64,000 bases of DNA. It comes from Triplophysa rosa. Taxonomy: Eukaryota; Chordata; Actinopteri; Cypriniformes; Nemacheilidae. Shown here in pieces: positions 11,346 through 24,800 of this stretch (the first letter of the stretch is position 1; every line of letters starts with the position of its first letter). The notes below the pieces were generated by a model. It was not told the DNA's origin. It was given only the letters and a program-made list of their open reading frames with translations, and ran no database searches. Made by a program: the position numbers and the translations under genes. Location of the stretch: positions 9,002,251 through 9,066,250 of the forward strand of contig NC_079892.1 of assembly GCF_024868665.1 (NCBI RefSeq), read 5' to 3'.

Positions 11346-14300
11346 TAATACTAAGCCCCTCATGAAAGTCTCCAAACTACATCCACTTTACATCCCCTCT
11401 GCTATGATACTGAAAAACTGACTATATACAGTACAGTAAATAGTATCAATATCAAATCCAAACAAAGAACCGTAAGAATCAATATTGCAATGAGCTTTAC
11501 CGCATCATTCCAACAGTATAGAAAATAGACCTAATGAGAATCTAATATGCCTCAAAACTATAAAACCTAAAACACAGCAAAAATTATAATACTATACATA
11601 TATACATAAAAACAGCTTTAAGTCTCCACCAGCCTACCACCCTCTGAGATCAGTACATTACGTATGGTCTTGTATGTGCTTATACGTCTGTTTTCTGCAT
11701 CTGTCTTGCTTGTTCTGGATATTTTGGAAATGCAAGAGAAACGGTCAGTGCATCTCATCAAACCCCAAAAAACTTGTGTGACGGCTTATGTGTGCTTTTA
11801 CTAAAGCAACGTCTGAGGTGAAACTGAGTGACACTGATCAATTCACTGGCTTAACAAGTGATCTACAATTCACCATCAGTAGTTCGAGTCTCTTATTTTT
11901 ACTTTAACACCAGCTGTACTGCATTTGAATGACGTTCTCATGGTCAGCTCAGTTGAATTATCATTAAAAGCAAATAGTATATATGGACATTATTAGTACT
12001 CAATACCAACATTGTATAGGGATAAAATATATATTCTTACATTAACAAAACATAATTTATATTAATCTAAGTAATACAATTGTTTAGCCAACATGTGGCT
12101 CTGTTTTGGTTGCGTCCATGCCTGCTTTTTACAACAGATTAAAACATATCATTATTAAATATTTGACAAAGAAAAAATCTTTGATATGATTTCATTTATA
12201 TACAGTGAATTATATCCATATTGTTTAGCAACATTTAAATGGTTATGGCTTTAAACTGTTTCTCTGCCGTTGAAGCTCATACTTCCACTACGTCTGTGTT
12301 AAACCTGACCTGTCACATCTAAATTGTTCTTTAAAGATTTCTGGACACCTAAAAACCTTTTGTCTTCTTTAAAGACATGTAGAAAGGATTTTTCCTCTTA
12401 TGGAGGATATTTCAGTGTGATTAGACTATTTTGCAAGAATTCGGGAAAAAATTGTATTCTGACTGAATTTGAGAAGATAAACTGGTCACGATCACTTGCT
12501 TTTTCAAGAAAGAAAAGCGGTTTATATTTTAAAATAGGATTTGATGACATAACACTACATGAACTGACTAACAGTGTTTGAATTTCATTAAATGTAGCCT
12601 CTCTCTCTTTCTTAATTACTGTTCTTCATTTCTAGAGAAACTAATTCTTCTCTGTAAAAATGGAAGTGATGTTGAATTACATGTTTGAATCAGTTCAGAT
12701 TTGCAGAGGACTGAGTTTCACCCAACAAATCTAGAGAACAGAAGATGTACAGTCGTAACAACGCAGAAAGTGAGTTTTGCATTATAAATAAATTCGCTAT
12801 GGGCCACACCCATGTTGCCTTGTGTATGTGTGAAATCGGACGGGTGTCACTTATACCTGTAGGTGAACCCTCTTAAAAGCCACTTTTCGTTGCTTAATTT
12901 TCCCTTCCCTGAGGTATGTTCTTAGTTCATTGTCACATTTCGTCTTTTTCTGGACCTTATGTCATCAGCAGATTTCCTGTAAATAAAACGTGCAAACCTT
13001 TAAAAAGCAATTCCACAAAACATATGAGGTATGTATGCACACAGAAACAAACGCGCACACACACACACACAGCATTTGCATTTTTTAACAGAAATAATCC
13101 TAAAACTGTTTTAGTTTAGTTATGTTATTTATTACTTACAACTGGTTATGTTTTTTTAGTTAATTGATATTGTTTTATTATATTTTAGATTGCTCTGTTT
13201 TAACATTAAACAAGCTTATAACACCACATACATCAATGGTACAAATTACAATTTTAGTTATAAATCTAAATTGCAATCTATAGTTATAGTTCATCAGATT
13301 TATTCTTACATTACAACTTGTTTATTTTAACAAAAGCAGTATGACAAAAGCTAGGAAATCATCTCAGAAGTTTCACCATATTGAGATGTGTTTTAATAAA
13401 AACCATATATTCGTAATAATAGATAGCTAATAATAATAGTAAGCTTTATTTCCCAATTAAGAGTCCCGTGCTATTTAGTGTAATTTATTTTGAACAAGAT
13501 AACTGACAGCTAAATACTTTATACCCACAGACGAACGTCTTGTTTTACCATCTGACATTTAATATTACTCAAAAACACAAGTTACATTTTGCACACATAT
13601 GGGCCACTTTTGTATATACGTGCAGCCGAATGTCGTGACATGTTCCTGTTACAGGACCACGCTCATAAGTAAGAGTATGCTCCCTCTCACCTAAACCTCC
13701 GCCCAGAACTGACTCATCTCTCACACCTTCCCTGACTCATCTTTGCATGGATGGAGGGAATGTTGGGAAAGGTTAAAGAAAGGAATAGGAAGCTACAAAT
13801 GTGCATGATGTCATCATTCCTGTGCACTTTAATTAGTTTAATCTGCCCTGATAGGCATCACTATGTGAAATGATTAGAATAACAGTTAAAGGTTTAGAAT
13901 TTACATGGTATAAATGTACTGATGTTACAGATCATTTAAAAAGTCACTGAAATTTTGAAATGGTGTAAGGTATCATTTTGTCATTAAATGTTTGTAAGGA
14001 CATTCTGGAATATGTCTTGACACTGTTTATATGACAGTTACTCCTCCTCAGACAAACCTCAGACAAATAAGTAACACATCGAGTGAGACTGGAAATGACA
14101 TAACAAAACAGTGACAAATAATAACAATAGTGCAAATTATGACAAAATTTGAACCTAAAGTGTATTGTAATGTAAATCTGCGAACCTGTTAAATAACTTC
14201 ATAGAAGATTTCGAAATTCTGCTTGTATTTTATTCTATACGCTGGTTTTGCTTAAATTTTTTACTTTGGTCTTGAGTGAGTTCTTAGTTAAACATTTTTA

Positions 14301-17300
14301 TGTTACACATTGTTAAACATCTCTTTGAATTTGTGGGTGTACGAGAGAAGTAAAAAAAGCACAATGTTTAAATATATAAGAGAAACTGAAACAGTTCATA
14401 GTCATGTTGTGCTTGTGAAATTTTCATGTATGGTCTGACCTCACACAGGTATAAAAAACAACACATTAACTGGTGAGATGCAAGCCTGTTGAATTTTAAA
14501 AAAAGGAATGACAAACACATTGCAGATATTTTTCTGAGGGGTTATAAGTACTTAATAGGTATAGATGTTTAAAGAAAATTGAAACCAGTGTTGCAGTCCA
14601 TCTCTGTCTGTACTAAAAATATAATATATTGTCAATATAATATGATTCATTACTTCAGAATAGGCGTAACAGCATTCATGACTTAAAGAGTATCTGTAAC
14701 TAGTTTAGTTTTAAGTCACATGAAAAAAAAATATATTTAAAGTGTATGCTATGTAATTTCTGTTTAGAGGTGTAAGACGTTTACACCAATGTCTTAAATA
14801 CCAACTAATTCTTTCCATTAAGAAGAAAAACTTCACTCTATGTATTTTAGAGGCTACCGTAACGTCTGCAATACTGTCACTTCTTCTGTGTGTGATAAAT
14901 ACTCTCAACTTCTTTCTCTTTGAAAAAATTTTAAATAAAATGATCCATCTGCTGCATGTTAAACTACATTGAAAAGGTACAGATACTTTTCAGAGTCACA
15001 CTATAATGAACTCCATAGAGAAAGCAGAAATGATTAACAAAGATACAGCAACGCAGATTATTATATACAGATTTTTATATTATATATATTTTGGAGCCTA
15101 AAAGGTCTTATAAGCTCTCCATAAGATGCAGCTATTTCACAGAGGCCTTCCAGAACACGTCTGTGCAATAAAAGAAAAAGCATGCAGTGAGAGCTACTCA
15201 AAAGCATGCTTGAAAGCATCCTTAAAAACATTGATTTTCAAATTGTGCTTTTTCTAGCAATAATAAAACACAACAACCTTCTGATAACCTTCAAAAACAG
15301 TATACATAATCATATATATTATGAAATTAGTGTATGTTTGCGTGTGTGTTCATGTAACTCTGCAGGCATCAGATGTAATTATTCTCATAAGTCTCATGAG
15401 CAAAACCAATTCAAATTAGGAAAAAAAGACAAAAACATGTCTGCATATGACTTTCAGTCAAGAATATTTCTCACTCTTTAAACAAAGTAATTAAAAATAT
15501 TGAGTGAAGGCCTACGTACATGCACCTGAACTGTCTTCATACTCAAGGCGCCACACCCACCTTTATGAGTTACATCTAAGTTACAACTTCAGCCTGTATT
15601 GGTTGAATCTAACACTGGACGTCGAGTTTCAGACACAGTAACAATTTACATTAACAATTAACCTTCAGCAGTCGAAACGTTGTAATGTGGAGAAATACAC
15701 GAAATGCAACAGAAGCCAGTGTTTTGAACAAAAGGGCCGATGTAAAAAATTAATGAGCCAACTCTCGGTCTCAAAGAAGAGGCAAACTTACAATGACGTT
15801 ACACTGAAGAAGTTGGACGGAGCTCGCAGCAGCGCGCGCGGACTGATGGGGAAAGTTGGGTGGCAGCTTGAGTCGTTCATTGCCGCTTCCCTGTGCACAG
15901 ACACAAGAACACAAAGTAGTGCGTGAATGCACAGTTATTAGGTATTTTGAAAGGTTTCACGCGTTTTTAGTGAACACGGGTTAGAGACACTTGGTACAAG
16001 ACAGTGTGGATACAAAAGCCTTTCCCAGCTACGTGGTTGGTTACACACAGAATCACGTTTCATATACTTTTCAAATAGTGTTTTGATATGCCAAAAGAAG
16101 AAAACGATTTTAAGAATACGGCGAACCTTTAAAGGTGTTAAGATATCAAGCAAAATTGTTATATTTCTATAGGCTACCTATTCAATCAAGCATTCGTATA
16201 ATCAAATATGCAATAATTATAGAAGATAGTAAGGCCAACGAATCTTTTTTTCACGAGACAACCTGTAAATTCTTTCTCAGCAGCGGTTCTCTCGTCTGGG
16301 GACCGAATGAAACACGTGGGTCAAGAAACTCGTCCACACCCAACACGAGCTGCACTTTCATTATTTCATACTGCACTTTATGGGAAACAATTTGACTTCT
16401 TTACATTTTTAACAAGTTTTGGCCAGAGCCCCGCTTATTTTCTTGATGTGTGGACTACCTTTTTAGACTTTTTGCTACTTTGACCAAATTGATTTCATCA
16501 CTACGATATGTCATTCGTTAAACTCAACGAGTGACTGAAAACCACGTTGTCAGGTGAAGTTCTGATGGAGTTTCCCAATTTCGCTACCAAACGGATTATT
16601 GAGTGCCTCGATCGTCTTTCTCCACGTCATTCTGGGAGTTAAGCCTGTATTATTTGGTTCTTAATTGTTCTAGTCTTTACAGCCATATAATCGAAGGTAA
16701 TGTACCTCTGCTATAATTGAATAATGCGTGAGGCAAGTTAAAATGAATGTTAGTCTGACCTAAAGGAATTTGGGGTTGTCATCACTAAGGGACTCCAACT
16801 CCAAAAACTGTAGCATGCAATCGGGACATTTGTATTTGTCTGACTCTTACATAAAGGACAAGGGACAGGAAAGTATTCTGTACTGTATTATGTTAGCGAG
16901 GAGCGCACAAAAATGGAAATGCATTATAAAAGACTTGGGGACCTGCGGTGTCATAACTTAGATTGTAGTGACACACAACACATCACTTTATTTTTTGTTA
17001 TGAATTTCTCAATGGACTGGATCTGCATGGCATAAAAAAACTTCATCACCCAGCGTGTCCACATGTTATATCCTGGGTATGCGTAGGTGTGTCATATTTC
17101 ATCGAGGTGTCATTTTTCCCAAAAAACCTGTGTGTGTGTGAGTGAGGGAGAAAGTGTGTAAAAAGAAGGGAATAAAAGAAAAGAAAGCGTCGAGGCTGCG
17201 TGAAACCTTGTTGTCTTTGGGCACCTACGCTGACGTGTTCTCTTATAAACTCACACTCTCATTCTCTCTCCCTCACACACACGGATACTCTGTCAATGGG

Positions 17301-17863
17301 CTGATATTTTAATTTTAAATAAATCAATGTAGAATTAAAACTGCGTCCGACAGGGTGTGTATCTAATATGTTATTGCGAACAGGGCGGGGCCATTTCAAT
17401 ATTGTTTGGCTTCTAAGTGAATAGCACACTAACGAGATGCCCACCTCCCTCCCGTTCCTCTCTCTCCCCCGAATGGACCACTGTGTTTTCCCACGTGCAA
17501 ACTGGAACCTCGTTGGTGGAACTGTGGTTTTGTTTGGGTGACTTTTGGAATCGTATTATCGAGAGCAAACATTCTGGCATTGGAGACGCCAGATAACTCT
17601 CGACAGGGAGGATTCTCAGACTTTGGGGACGTAACAGAGAAGTTCGGCTTTACATTTGAGCCGCAATACATAGCGCATACATATTTCTGGAAGAAAATTA
17701 TTAGTTAAACAAAATACTAGTTAAAAAGAAATGCAATCATACAATAATAACAACAATAAATATGAATATAAATCATAATAATGGTAATAAATAACAATAA
17801 TAGTGCAAGTATTTTATTCCACGGAGTGTATGGAGCATCGTACGATGGAAATTCGGTGAATGC
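11346..17863. other. Non-coding, probably intronic to the miR-129-2 host RNA
   Basis: AT-rich sequence without a supportable coding exon. A segment at about 13700-13870 looks more regulatory: it holds the quasi-palindrome ATGATGTCATCAT at 13805-13817 and a TTTAATTAG homeodomain-type core nearby. A moderately GC-rich stretch at 15780-15910 was not assigned. No copies of the GGGATAGTTCACCC element were seen. Confidence 0.5.
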
Positions 17864-17950
17864 GCCTTCCGCAAATGCTTTTTGGGGTAAGGGCTTCCCA
17901 GCTAGATACATATGAACAGCAAGCCCAGACCGCAAAAAGATTCGCAAAAG
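17864..17950 (-). ncRNA. mir129-2: microRNA precursor mir-129-2
   Basis: The minus strand carries the miR-129 5p arm at 17919-17939 (begins CTTTTTGCGGTCTGGGC) and the 3p arm at 17875-17896 (begins AAGCCCTTACCCCAAAAAG, ends GCAT, the 129-2 form), separated by a 22-nt loop. An 11-bp lower stem outside the arms (cttttgcgaat with atttgcggaag) fits Drosha processing. miR-129 acts mainly in nervous tissue and ciliated cells as a post-transcriptional repressor. In human, MIR129-2 lies just upstream of HSD17B12 on the same strand, as here, which supports the 129-2 assignment. Confidence 0.97.
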
Positions 17951-18262
17951 ACAAATCGCAGTCTGCGTGCAGCAAAGTCCGTGACATCAAACAGTGACAT
18001 CCAGGTGTCTTGCGCATGGCTCTCTCTTGTTTCCCAATCCTATTGTGTCCATCGGGAAACCGAGAGCCTATTCCGTGGCTGAACTGTATCCAACTCATTC
18101 ACATTCTACGAGCATGGGTAGCTTGAGCAGCCAGCATCCAAATGCCCGTATTCTGCGTGCGCTGTCCGCGGTCCTGAATTCACTCGTTCCCAGTTTATTT
18201 TCCCTTTCTTTATCCTCGCTCCTGCCTACCGACACGCACTGACATAGTTACATCTCAACAAA

Positions 18263-18276
18263 GACACACACGCACG

Positions 18277-18326
<50 letters not shown>
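18263..18326. repeat. (CA)n microsatellite with CGCA interruptions
   Basis: About 60 bp of CA dinucleotides, starting with CACGCACGCACG, between the miR-129-2 hairpin and its candidate proximal promoter. If transcription starts at about 18.45 kb, the repeat lies in the first few hundred bases of the primary transcript. Confidence 0.95.
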
Positions 18327-18328
<2 letters not shown>

Positions 18329-18429
18329 ATACATCAACCATTGAGCTTCTCTGTTTTTGCCGTGCTATTTTGTTGGTACGATATATCCGCTTGTCCGTGA
18401 TGTCGTTTAGTGTGGAACTGAGCAGATAG

Positions 18430-18560
18430 TGCCGCTGAAGTGCTCTTGGTGAGGAGAGAGCAGTCTGTAATCTGCTCGCAATAAATAGAGAACAGCGCGA
18501 GATCTTATTGGAGCAAACAAAAACTCGTCATCCACCAATCGGTGTCTTGCTCATATAGGG
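18430..18560 (-). promoter_or_regulatory. Candidate proximal promoter of pri-miR-129-2
   Basis: About 0.5 kb upstream of the hairpin the minus strand reads CCCTATATGAG, then CACCGATTGGTGG, which holds inverted and direct CCAAT cores, then GCTCCAATAAG, then a TATA-like CTATTTATTG. The surrounding sequence is more GC-rich than the flanks. Spacing suits initiation near 18430-18460. This is inference from motifs. Confidence 0.4.
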
Positions 18561-21500
18561 ACCCCCCTTTTTGAAAAAAAAAAGAGAGACAGAAAGAAAG
18601 GGGAAACCAAATTGTATCCTAGTTGGCGCAAGTGATCACAAATATTTAGTGTAAGATAATAACATTATACATATATATTTTTCAAACGAATTTGTTCGCC
18701 CCGTCACGTTTCAAAATGATTTGCTATCGGCACTCACATGTTAGGGTGGCGTGCGTCGTCGTTTGTTTTCATTCAAAACAAAGATTTACATTTTAAGCAA
18801 TTGTGGACGTTCTGTGGTTGTTTCGTAAAACGGGCAACTAGCATTAAAAAAAAAACGTCCACGTAAAGCAAGAAAACACCACATCGTCAACACGACAACA
18901 ACAACATGACAGGCTTCTGAGGCAATTTCATTGCATGACCACAGAGAGTTCACTGGCTGATACCACTCAGTGAGGACACGGGGGTCTCTAAACTATCAGC
19001 AGAACATAGCAAATTATATACATTACATCAAATCTTACATTCCCTTGCAGGCACAACAAAAAAACATAAAAAATATTTGTTACAATAAACATTCCAGAAA
19101 TTTGCTAAATTAAATACGAAAACATTAATGCATCTACAACCATCAATTCCTTACAACATCAATTAAACATTTTTACAATACTATGACAACAGTTCTAAAA
19201 AAAGAACCTGCTTGATCCCATTAGCACAATGTTTTGGCCATACACTTAATCCAGCTGTGGAATGTGACTTCATTTGACTTACCCGTGAAGTTCTTTTCGT
19301 GCATCCACGCGACATATGCAGCTGGATCATTTGTCAAAAAATTCACAACGGTCTCTGGTCATTCCTTCTTGGAACTCTAAGCAAGAAACTATACGAAGTG
19401 GGAGGGTCACGATCTATATCTGGACAGCCCCCACCCCCGTCTAAATGCATCCCAAAGCCAAAGATCCCCCTCCCTCCCCTTAATCACTGATATTCTTCTT
19501 GTGCCTTCGTGGTGCAAGGGGAGGTTGAGGTGGCTAAAGGCAAAGAGATGAGGATTGAGATGTAACAGGTGTACGAAAAATCAAGCATATGCCACCATTA
19601 TGAGGATTTTATTGGGTGGTCGCATCATTCGCGGACGTCTCCAGTCAGTCACGATTCTCCCCCTTCTGCCTGCACCGCACAGCGACTGCATCTCCTGACG
19701 CAGCCAACGCGCACATATTACTCACTATAGCAGTCACGACTCGTATAAAATCCGTGTTTCCACTAAAATTACAACGCCAGCATTGACTTAAGAAGATCTT
19801 GCTATGTCTGGGATATGTATGTTTAACAAAGAGAGCCAGTGTGTCTTTGAAAAGGTCAAGGTAATGAGTTTTTCCTGTAAATATCGTCTTTCAGACACGG
19901 CACAAGCACTAATTCCCGAACACACAACGTTACACTATCGGCATGTACGATTTTAAGTATTTAAGCGAGTTGAAATTCGATAACATGTAAAAAGGCACTA
20001 ATGTGTTGATTTGCGAAAATGTAAATGTATGCTGCTTTCGTTGCAAACAAGAGTCTGTACAGATATTTTGTTAAAATGTGCACGCTGCAGAATTTAAGTT
20101 TTGCAAATTTATTAAAAGATTACAGCAAAACTGCCGATCAACAGCTCGGTGTTCTTTTGCGGAACTGCACAAATAGTGTTAAATGCAACGTAAACGCATT
20201 GGTTTTGGCACAAGACCAGTATTATTGTCCGTGGCGATAGAAAACAGTCGATTGCAGTACTGTATAATGAAAATGACGTGGGCGGAAGAGTAATCCATGT
20301 GAATCCGCCTATTGCTACACAGTCTCAAGCACAACTGATGGAACTGTTCAAACAACGCAGGCGGGAATGTTGCAAAAATGTCTAACCATCGTTCAAACTT
20401 CAGATTTCAATTGGAGAACGTGTGCCGAGTAGCCAAGTGACATCCCTTCACGGGTGATGCCCGAAACGAGGCTGACCATTTAAGGGCGATTTTGTTGCAG
20501 GGCAAAGGATGCGCGGAACCCCTTGACGCCACACACGGTATTCTCAGCACCAGTCTGTGCAGGCAGGCACTGGGTTTCCCTCGTCGGCTGCGCTGGTGCG
20601 TTTCCCTTTGGCGCCCCGTCTTCCACCTATATTTATTAGCCTATTTTCTCCTTCACATATTTGAGCGATATCCACTTACTCTTGCGTTATATCGGTTTCC
20701 ATTCACATTTAAAACTGTAGCGGAGAGGCAAAGTGAAAAAAAAAAATCAACAGCTCAACAGCGCCGTCAGACAAAGGAGTTTGGATTTGCTTTTCGGTTC
20801 AGTTATTTACCATTCGTGAGATTCCTGCTCTGAAGAGAGAGTGGTTTATATTATTTTTTAGAACTGGATAAAAATAAGCACCTATTCTGGATGTACACGT
20901 ACTGTGCACGAACTGTGAACTAAACAGTTGCATCTGCGACGTTTCAGTGGCGGGAATGGCACATTACCCTACACCATGCATGCAACAAACCGTGCAATAA
21001 AATAAAATAAAATAAAATACACAGAACACATATGTGAGTGTGTACTTACCAGTGCAGCAACCCCTTGCTGAAAGCAGGAAAGAACACATACATGAGTATA
21101 AAATCAGTCAAACGTGACCATGTTACACAAAAACAACAAGATGAAAATCAAATGCTGCCCTTGATTCATATCTCTCCTCAGCAACACGTCCAAGTTTTCT
21201 CGGAATCGCAGTCCTTTTTATACAAGTGATACCCTCTGCCTATTTCTGGACCACGATCAAACACTGATGCTATTTTTAGCGCCCAGTAAGAAAAAAAAAA
21301 CACTCACAAAGACATCGCTCAGGAGCGTTACGTGGAGTGCATGTAATGTACATAAATTTTGCCTCTCCAACTCCATGCAAGGGCTCCGACTCGCCTCCGT
21401 TGCATCGCTGCAGTGATTTTTTTTCAAACGAACTGCTTCAATGCCCCTCTCTCTTATGACTAAACACTTCTTAAATGTTCGCCAAAAATCATCAGTCGGG

Positions 21501-21664
21501 TCTTTCTCGGGTCGAGTTGTTCCCGCTTTCCCTCTTCGTTTATGTCGCTCACCGTCCTCTTTATTATTACGCGGCGTGTCTCCATGCAACTTTCGCTTGG
21601 AAACTCGGGACGGATTCGCTGCTCGTAAAAAACAAAACACACACGGAGAGAGGGAGAAACTTAC
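18561..21664. other. Non-coding spacer or first intron of the host RNA
   Basis: No coding exon recognised. It contains A-tracts, an (AAAAT)n run at about 20995-21018 and a GC-richer patch at 20450-20620. Open frames at 20492-20833 and 19299-19490 resemble nothing known to me. Confidence 0.45.
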
Positions 21665-21810
21665 GCGGACTGGCGCGCACAGACAACCGTGATCTGTTGT
21701 ACTGCGAACAGAATATGTGTTGTCTTTATAGCAATACACAATCACAATTAACGCTTGCAAAATCTCTTTTTTGAGGGCTGCGTCAGTTACTAGGCATTGA
21801 CGTCACGTTT
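21665..21810 (-). promoter_or_regulatory. CRE + TATA promoter followed by a splice donor
   Basis: On the minus strand, a full palindromic CRE (TGACGTCA) at 21798-21805 and a CGTCA half-site at 21781-21785 precede a TATA-like box (CTATAAAG) at about 21725-21732. After about 60 bp comes a consensus donor (cagtccgc then gtaagt) with the exon end at 21665. This arrangement looks like a short first exon of a regulated minus-strand transcript. The nearest minus-strand genes downstream are miR-129-2 and hsd17b12; I favour the miR-129-2 host RNA. Confidence 0.45.
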
Positions 21811-24800
21811 AGGTTCTCCCACTTCACAGTCTATGGCTGCTGATTACAACCATCGCTGTTGTGCTCTCAGACAGCCACTCGGTAATGAAAATGGCTTGAA
21901 ACAAGCAAAGACGGGCTAAATGAAACTCAAAAATGGGTGAAAGATAAGACAGTGTGTCCCTTGCGACTGGCAACAGCTAGTATCCGAGCGAAACCCCTCC
22001 TTGCTGTTGCCTGGCTTAGTGGAAAAACTCGTTTTCCCATGGATTCCGCGGCAGACACACCACTAGCCTATATATTATCCCAAACAGAGTTTTAAGCCTG
22101 GCAGTTTTACAATCGGTGGCGAGGAATGTAACTTCATGTAATTAGACTAAAGTGCAAATTGACTTATCCGCAAACACACTGTCTAGAATGAAGACGATTA
22201 GAGATTAATATGGAGATACATACATCTAAATAAAAAGTACCTTAGAGCATCTAAACGGGTTTCTCTTAAAATCTCTAACAACACCTGCAAATCATACGGG
22301 TTACAAGAGAGCGCGCAATGTTAACTAGGTTGCAACGCAAGGGTCTTATAGGAAGACTTGCCACCACGATACCAAAGCATACCAATACAAGTGAACATAT
22401 ACGAGTGTGCAGTACACAAAGTACACTAATTTGACCAGTGCGGTAAAAACATCACGAAATCTTGTAGTTCAACTTGCCGCATGGTGTCGCCAAACACCAT
22501 TCAGGACCTCGCCAAACCACTTGCAGCTCACTTAAAAAAATAGCACTTCGCGTTTTATTTATTCATTTGTTAAATATACTTCAAAACTATTGAATTCTCC
22601 CCCCAAAAAGACGCCCAGGTCACCCGCAGTTGACTTTTTTTAGAATGCGTCGGATGTCGCTGTCCATGGTGCTTAAACTGGGGGAGTCACATAGAAATAC
22701 AAGCTTTCATGCAGTTTTATCGACTTTGACGAACTTGAAAATGCAAGCCTGTTGAAATACATTATAATTATGCAAACAATGCAATGTATTGGGATGCGCA
22801 GTGATGACTATTTTCCAAAACGGACACTGTAGCGCCAAAACTGAATGTTCCAATGAGTCTTCCGACAACTGCTACTAAAATGGAAGGATCAAGAATAAAC
22901 TGGCGGTGACGAGTAATAACGGGGGAGTGAAATAGTAAATATTTAGATGAAGGGCAAAAATAAAACGTGTCATATTTGACTTAAAATACATAAATGTACT
23001 GCCAACGGTGCTATAAATGGTAGCTTTGATCTGACAATGAAGCTGGACGTTTGCACCCACAGCTAAAGCTAAAAATATCCCGAATTCGGCTGTGTGGGCT
23101 TGAGCTCGCTCAGAGCTTCTCCTCATTTAACCCACTTTGCCTCAATTTTGACAGGAACAGCAGTCCAGAGAGTGTGACTCGAACGGTTGAAGTAAAAATC
23201 ACAAACCTGCTAACCACTCCTAAGTTATTATTTTGCAGCAGGTTTAACTGGGTCAAAGACCTAAGATGACTCGTTTAAGTCGACTTTCGAAGTAAACGGT
23301 TAGCTTTGATTTAAAAAGGCAAAGACCAGACCATGTGAAACAATAAACATTTGGAACAATAGTTGGAGCCACAGTCTATAGCTGCCACTTTTGATCAAGA
23401 GTGACTTGAGCACTTTATGAAGCGTCTTCCATGCAACCAGTTAAGACATCAATTTTTTGCGTTAGAGTCACAATTGTGCGTATGTTGACAAAAAGCAAAC
23501 GAGAATACATAACACTTTATACATTACGTATGATGTTCAAGAAACACCCTGGTTGGAATAAGTATTAAACAACTCATTCTTGACTAGATCTAAAAAACAT
23601 TGTGGAGAAACCAGTAGTTTGATGAGCTAGACACAGCCCATCAATCTAGACTGTTGCTGTGAGCCTGCCAGACATTGACATGGCTTGCATCGCCGCTGTT
23701 TCGTTCACATAGGTATAGCCCTGACCATAATATTTCTCCTTCCATTAACAACATAATCCAAAATATTTGCTTTTTCCTTTGTTTGGTTTTCCCCCACCCA
23801 TCCAACCTCTCTCTTTTTTCCACTAAGGGGAGAGACAAAGATGTTCTAGGAAACCAGCACTGCCCCGGTGGTTTCTATTGGAGAGTGGAATCAAAATTGA
23901 TGAGGGTTTGTTTGAATTTCAAGCTTAGATTAAGAATCTTCGCCCTTACAGCCCTTTCCCTCTGTTTATTTTTCCGTCTCTCTTGCCTAAATGATGTCAA
24001 TGGAAGCCGAGCTATAGAGCTATTTATAGAATCTCCCCCTCCCGTCAGAATCACATGGTTCAGAGTCGAGGCACAATGACTACCTCAAGAGAAGAGCCTG
24101 CATGAATAGAAACGGTGAATATTTATGAACGGGCAAGCTGTCACATGATGTTCCTCCTGCGTAACATGTTAAGCTCGTGTTAGAAACGGAGTGAAGGCTT
24201 TCCTTTGCAAGTAATTTATGCAATAATGATCCTCCATGATTTATTCAGAATGTAGCTGGGATACGAACTTTTCAAGCCACGTATGCGCCTTTCATTAATA
24301 AATGTCAAAGTCAACGGCAGAAAAAACGCAACTGCCGCGTTGTCCACATTGCACGGACACTTCACGTTTCATCCAGCCCCTTGTCTCCATTCACATACAT
24401 AGGCCTATTTCGTAACAAGGCTGTACGAAACGAGACAAGAGCGTTTAAAATGTTAAGCATCGTTTCATCGTGCCCGAAGTTTTGCGTAAGAGAATTAACC
24501 ATTAGCGTGCAAAGTAGTGAACTCATCTTAGAGAGCATCTTGAACAGGTGACATGCGCACCGTTATGCAGCAATTCGGCAGAAAGAAAGTTAATGCAAGA
24601 CTTTGATCTATTTCTAAGTTATTAAAGACGTGTTGCATAGCCTATTAGTGTATTTATAGCGATATGTGTAGCCACAACAGGCACACGTGTGGAAACCACT
24701 TCATTCGGGCTCCTAGTTGACATGCTAACACTCACTGGTTGCTATATTTAGTAAGCCTGGCAGTGCTGTTACTATTCCAGGCATTGTACATGAGGGGGCG

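Noticed and set aside
21257..21760. 167-codon minus-strand open frame
   Set aside because: It overlaps the CRE/TATA promoter and runs through the consensus donor at 21665. It has no recognisable domain and a composition unlike the real exons here.
21000..21810. BDNF-like gene suggested by the CRE promoter and long 3' UTR
   Set aside because: No neurotrophin-type coding exon exists anywhere in the window. The miR-129-2 hairpin explains the unit better.
23675..24079. 134-codon plus-strand open frame
   Set aside because: Low-complexity F/L/S-rich translation, no domain and no splice support.
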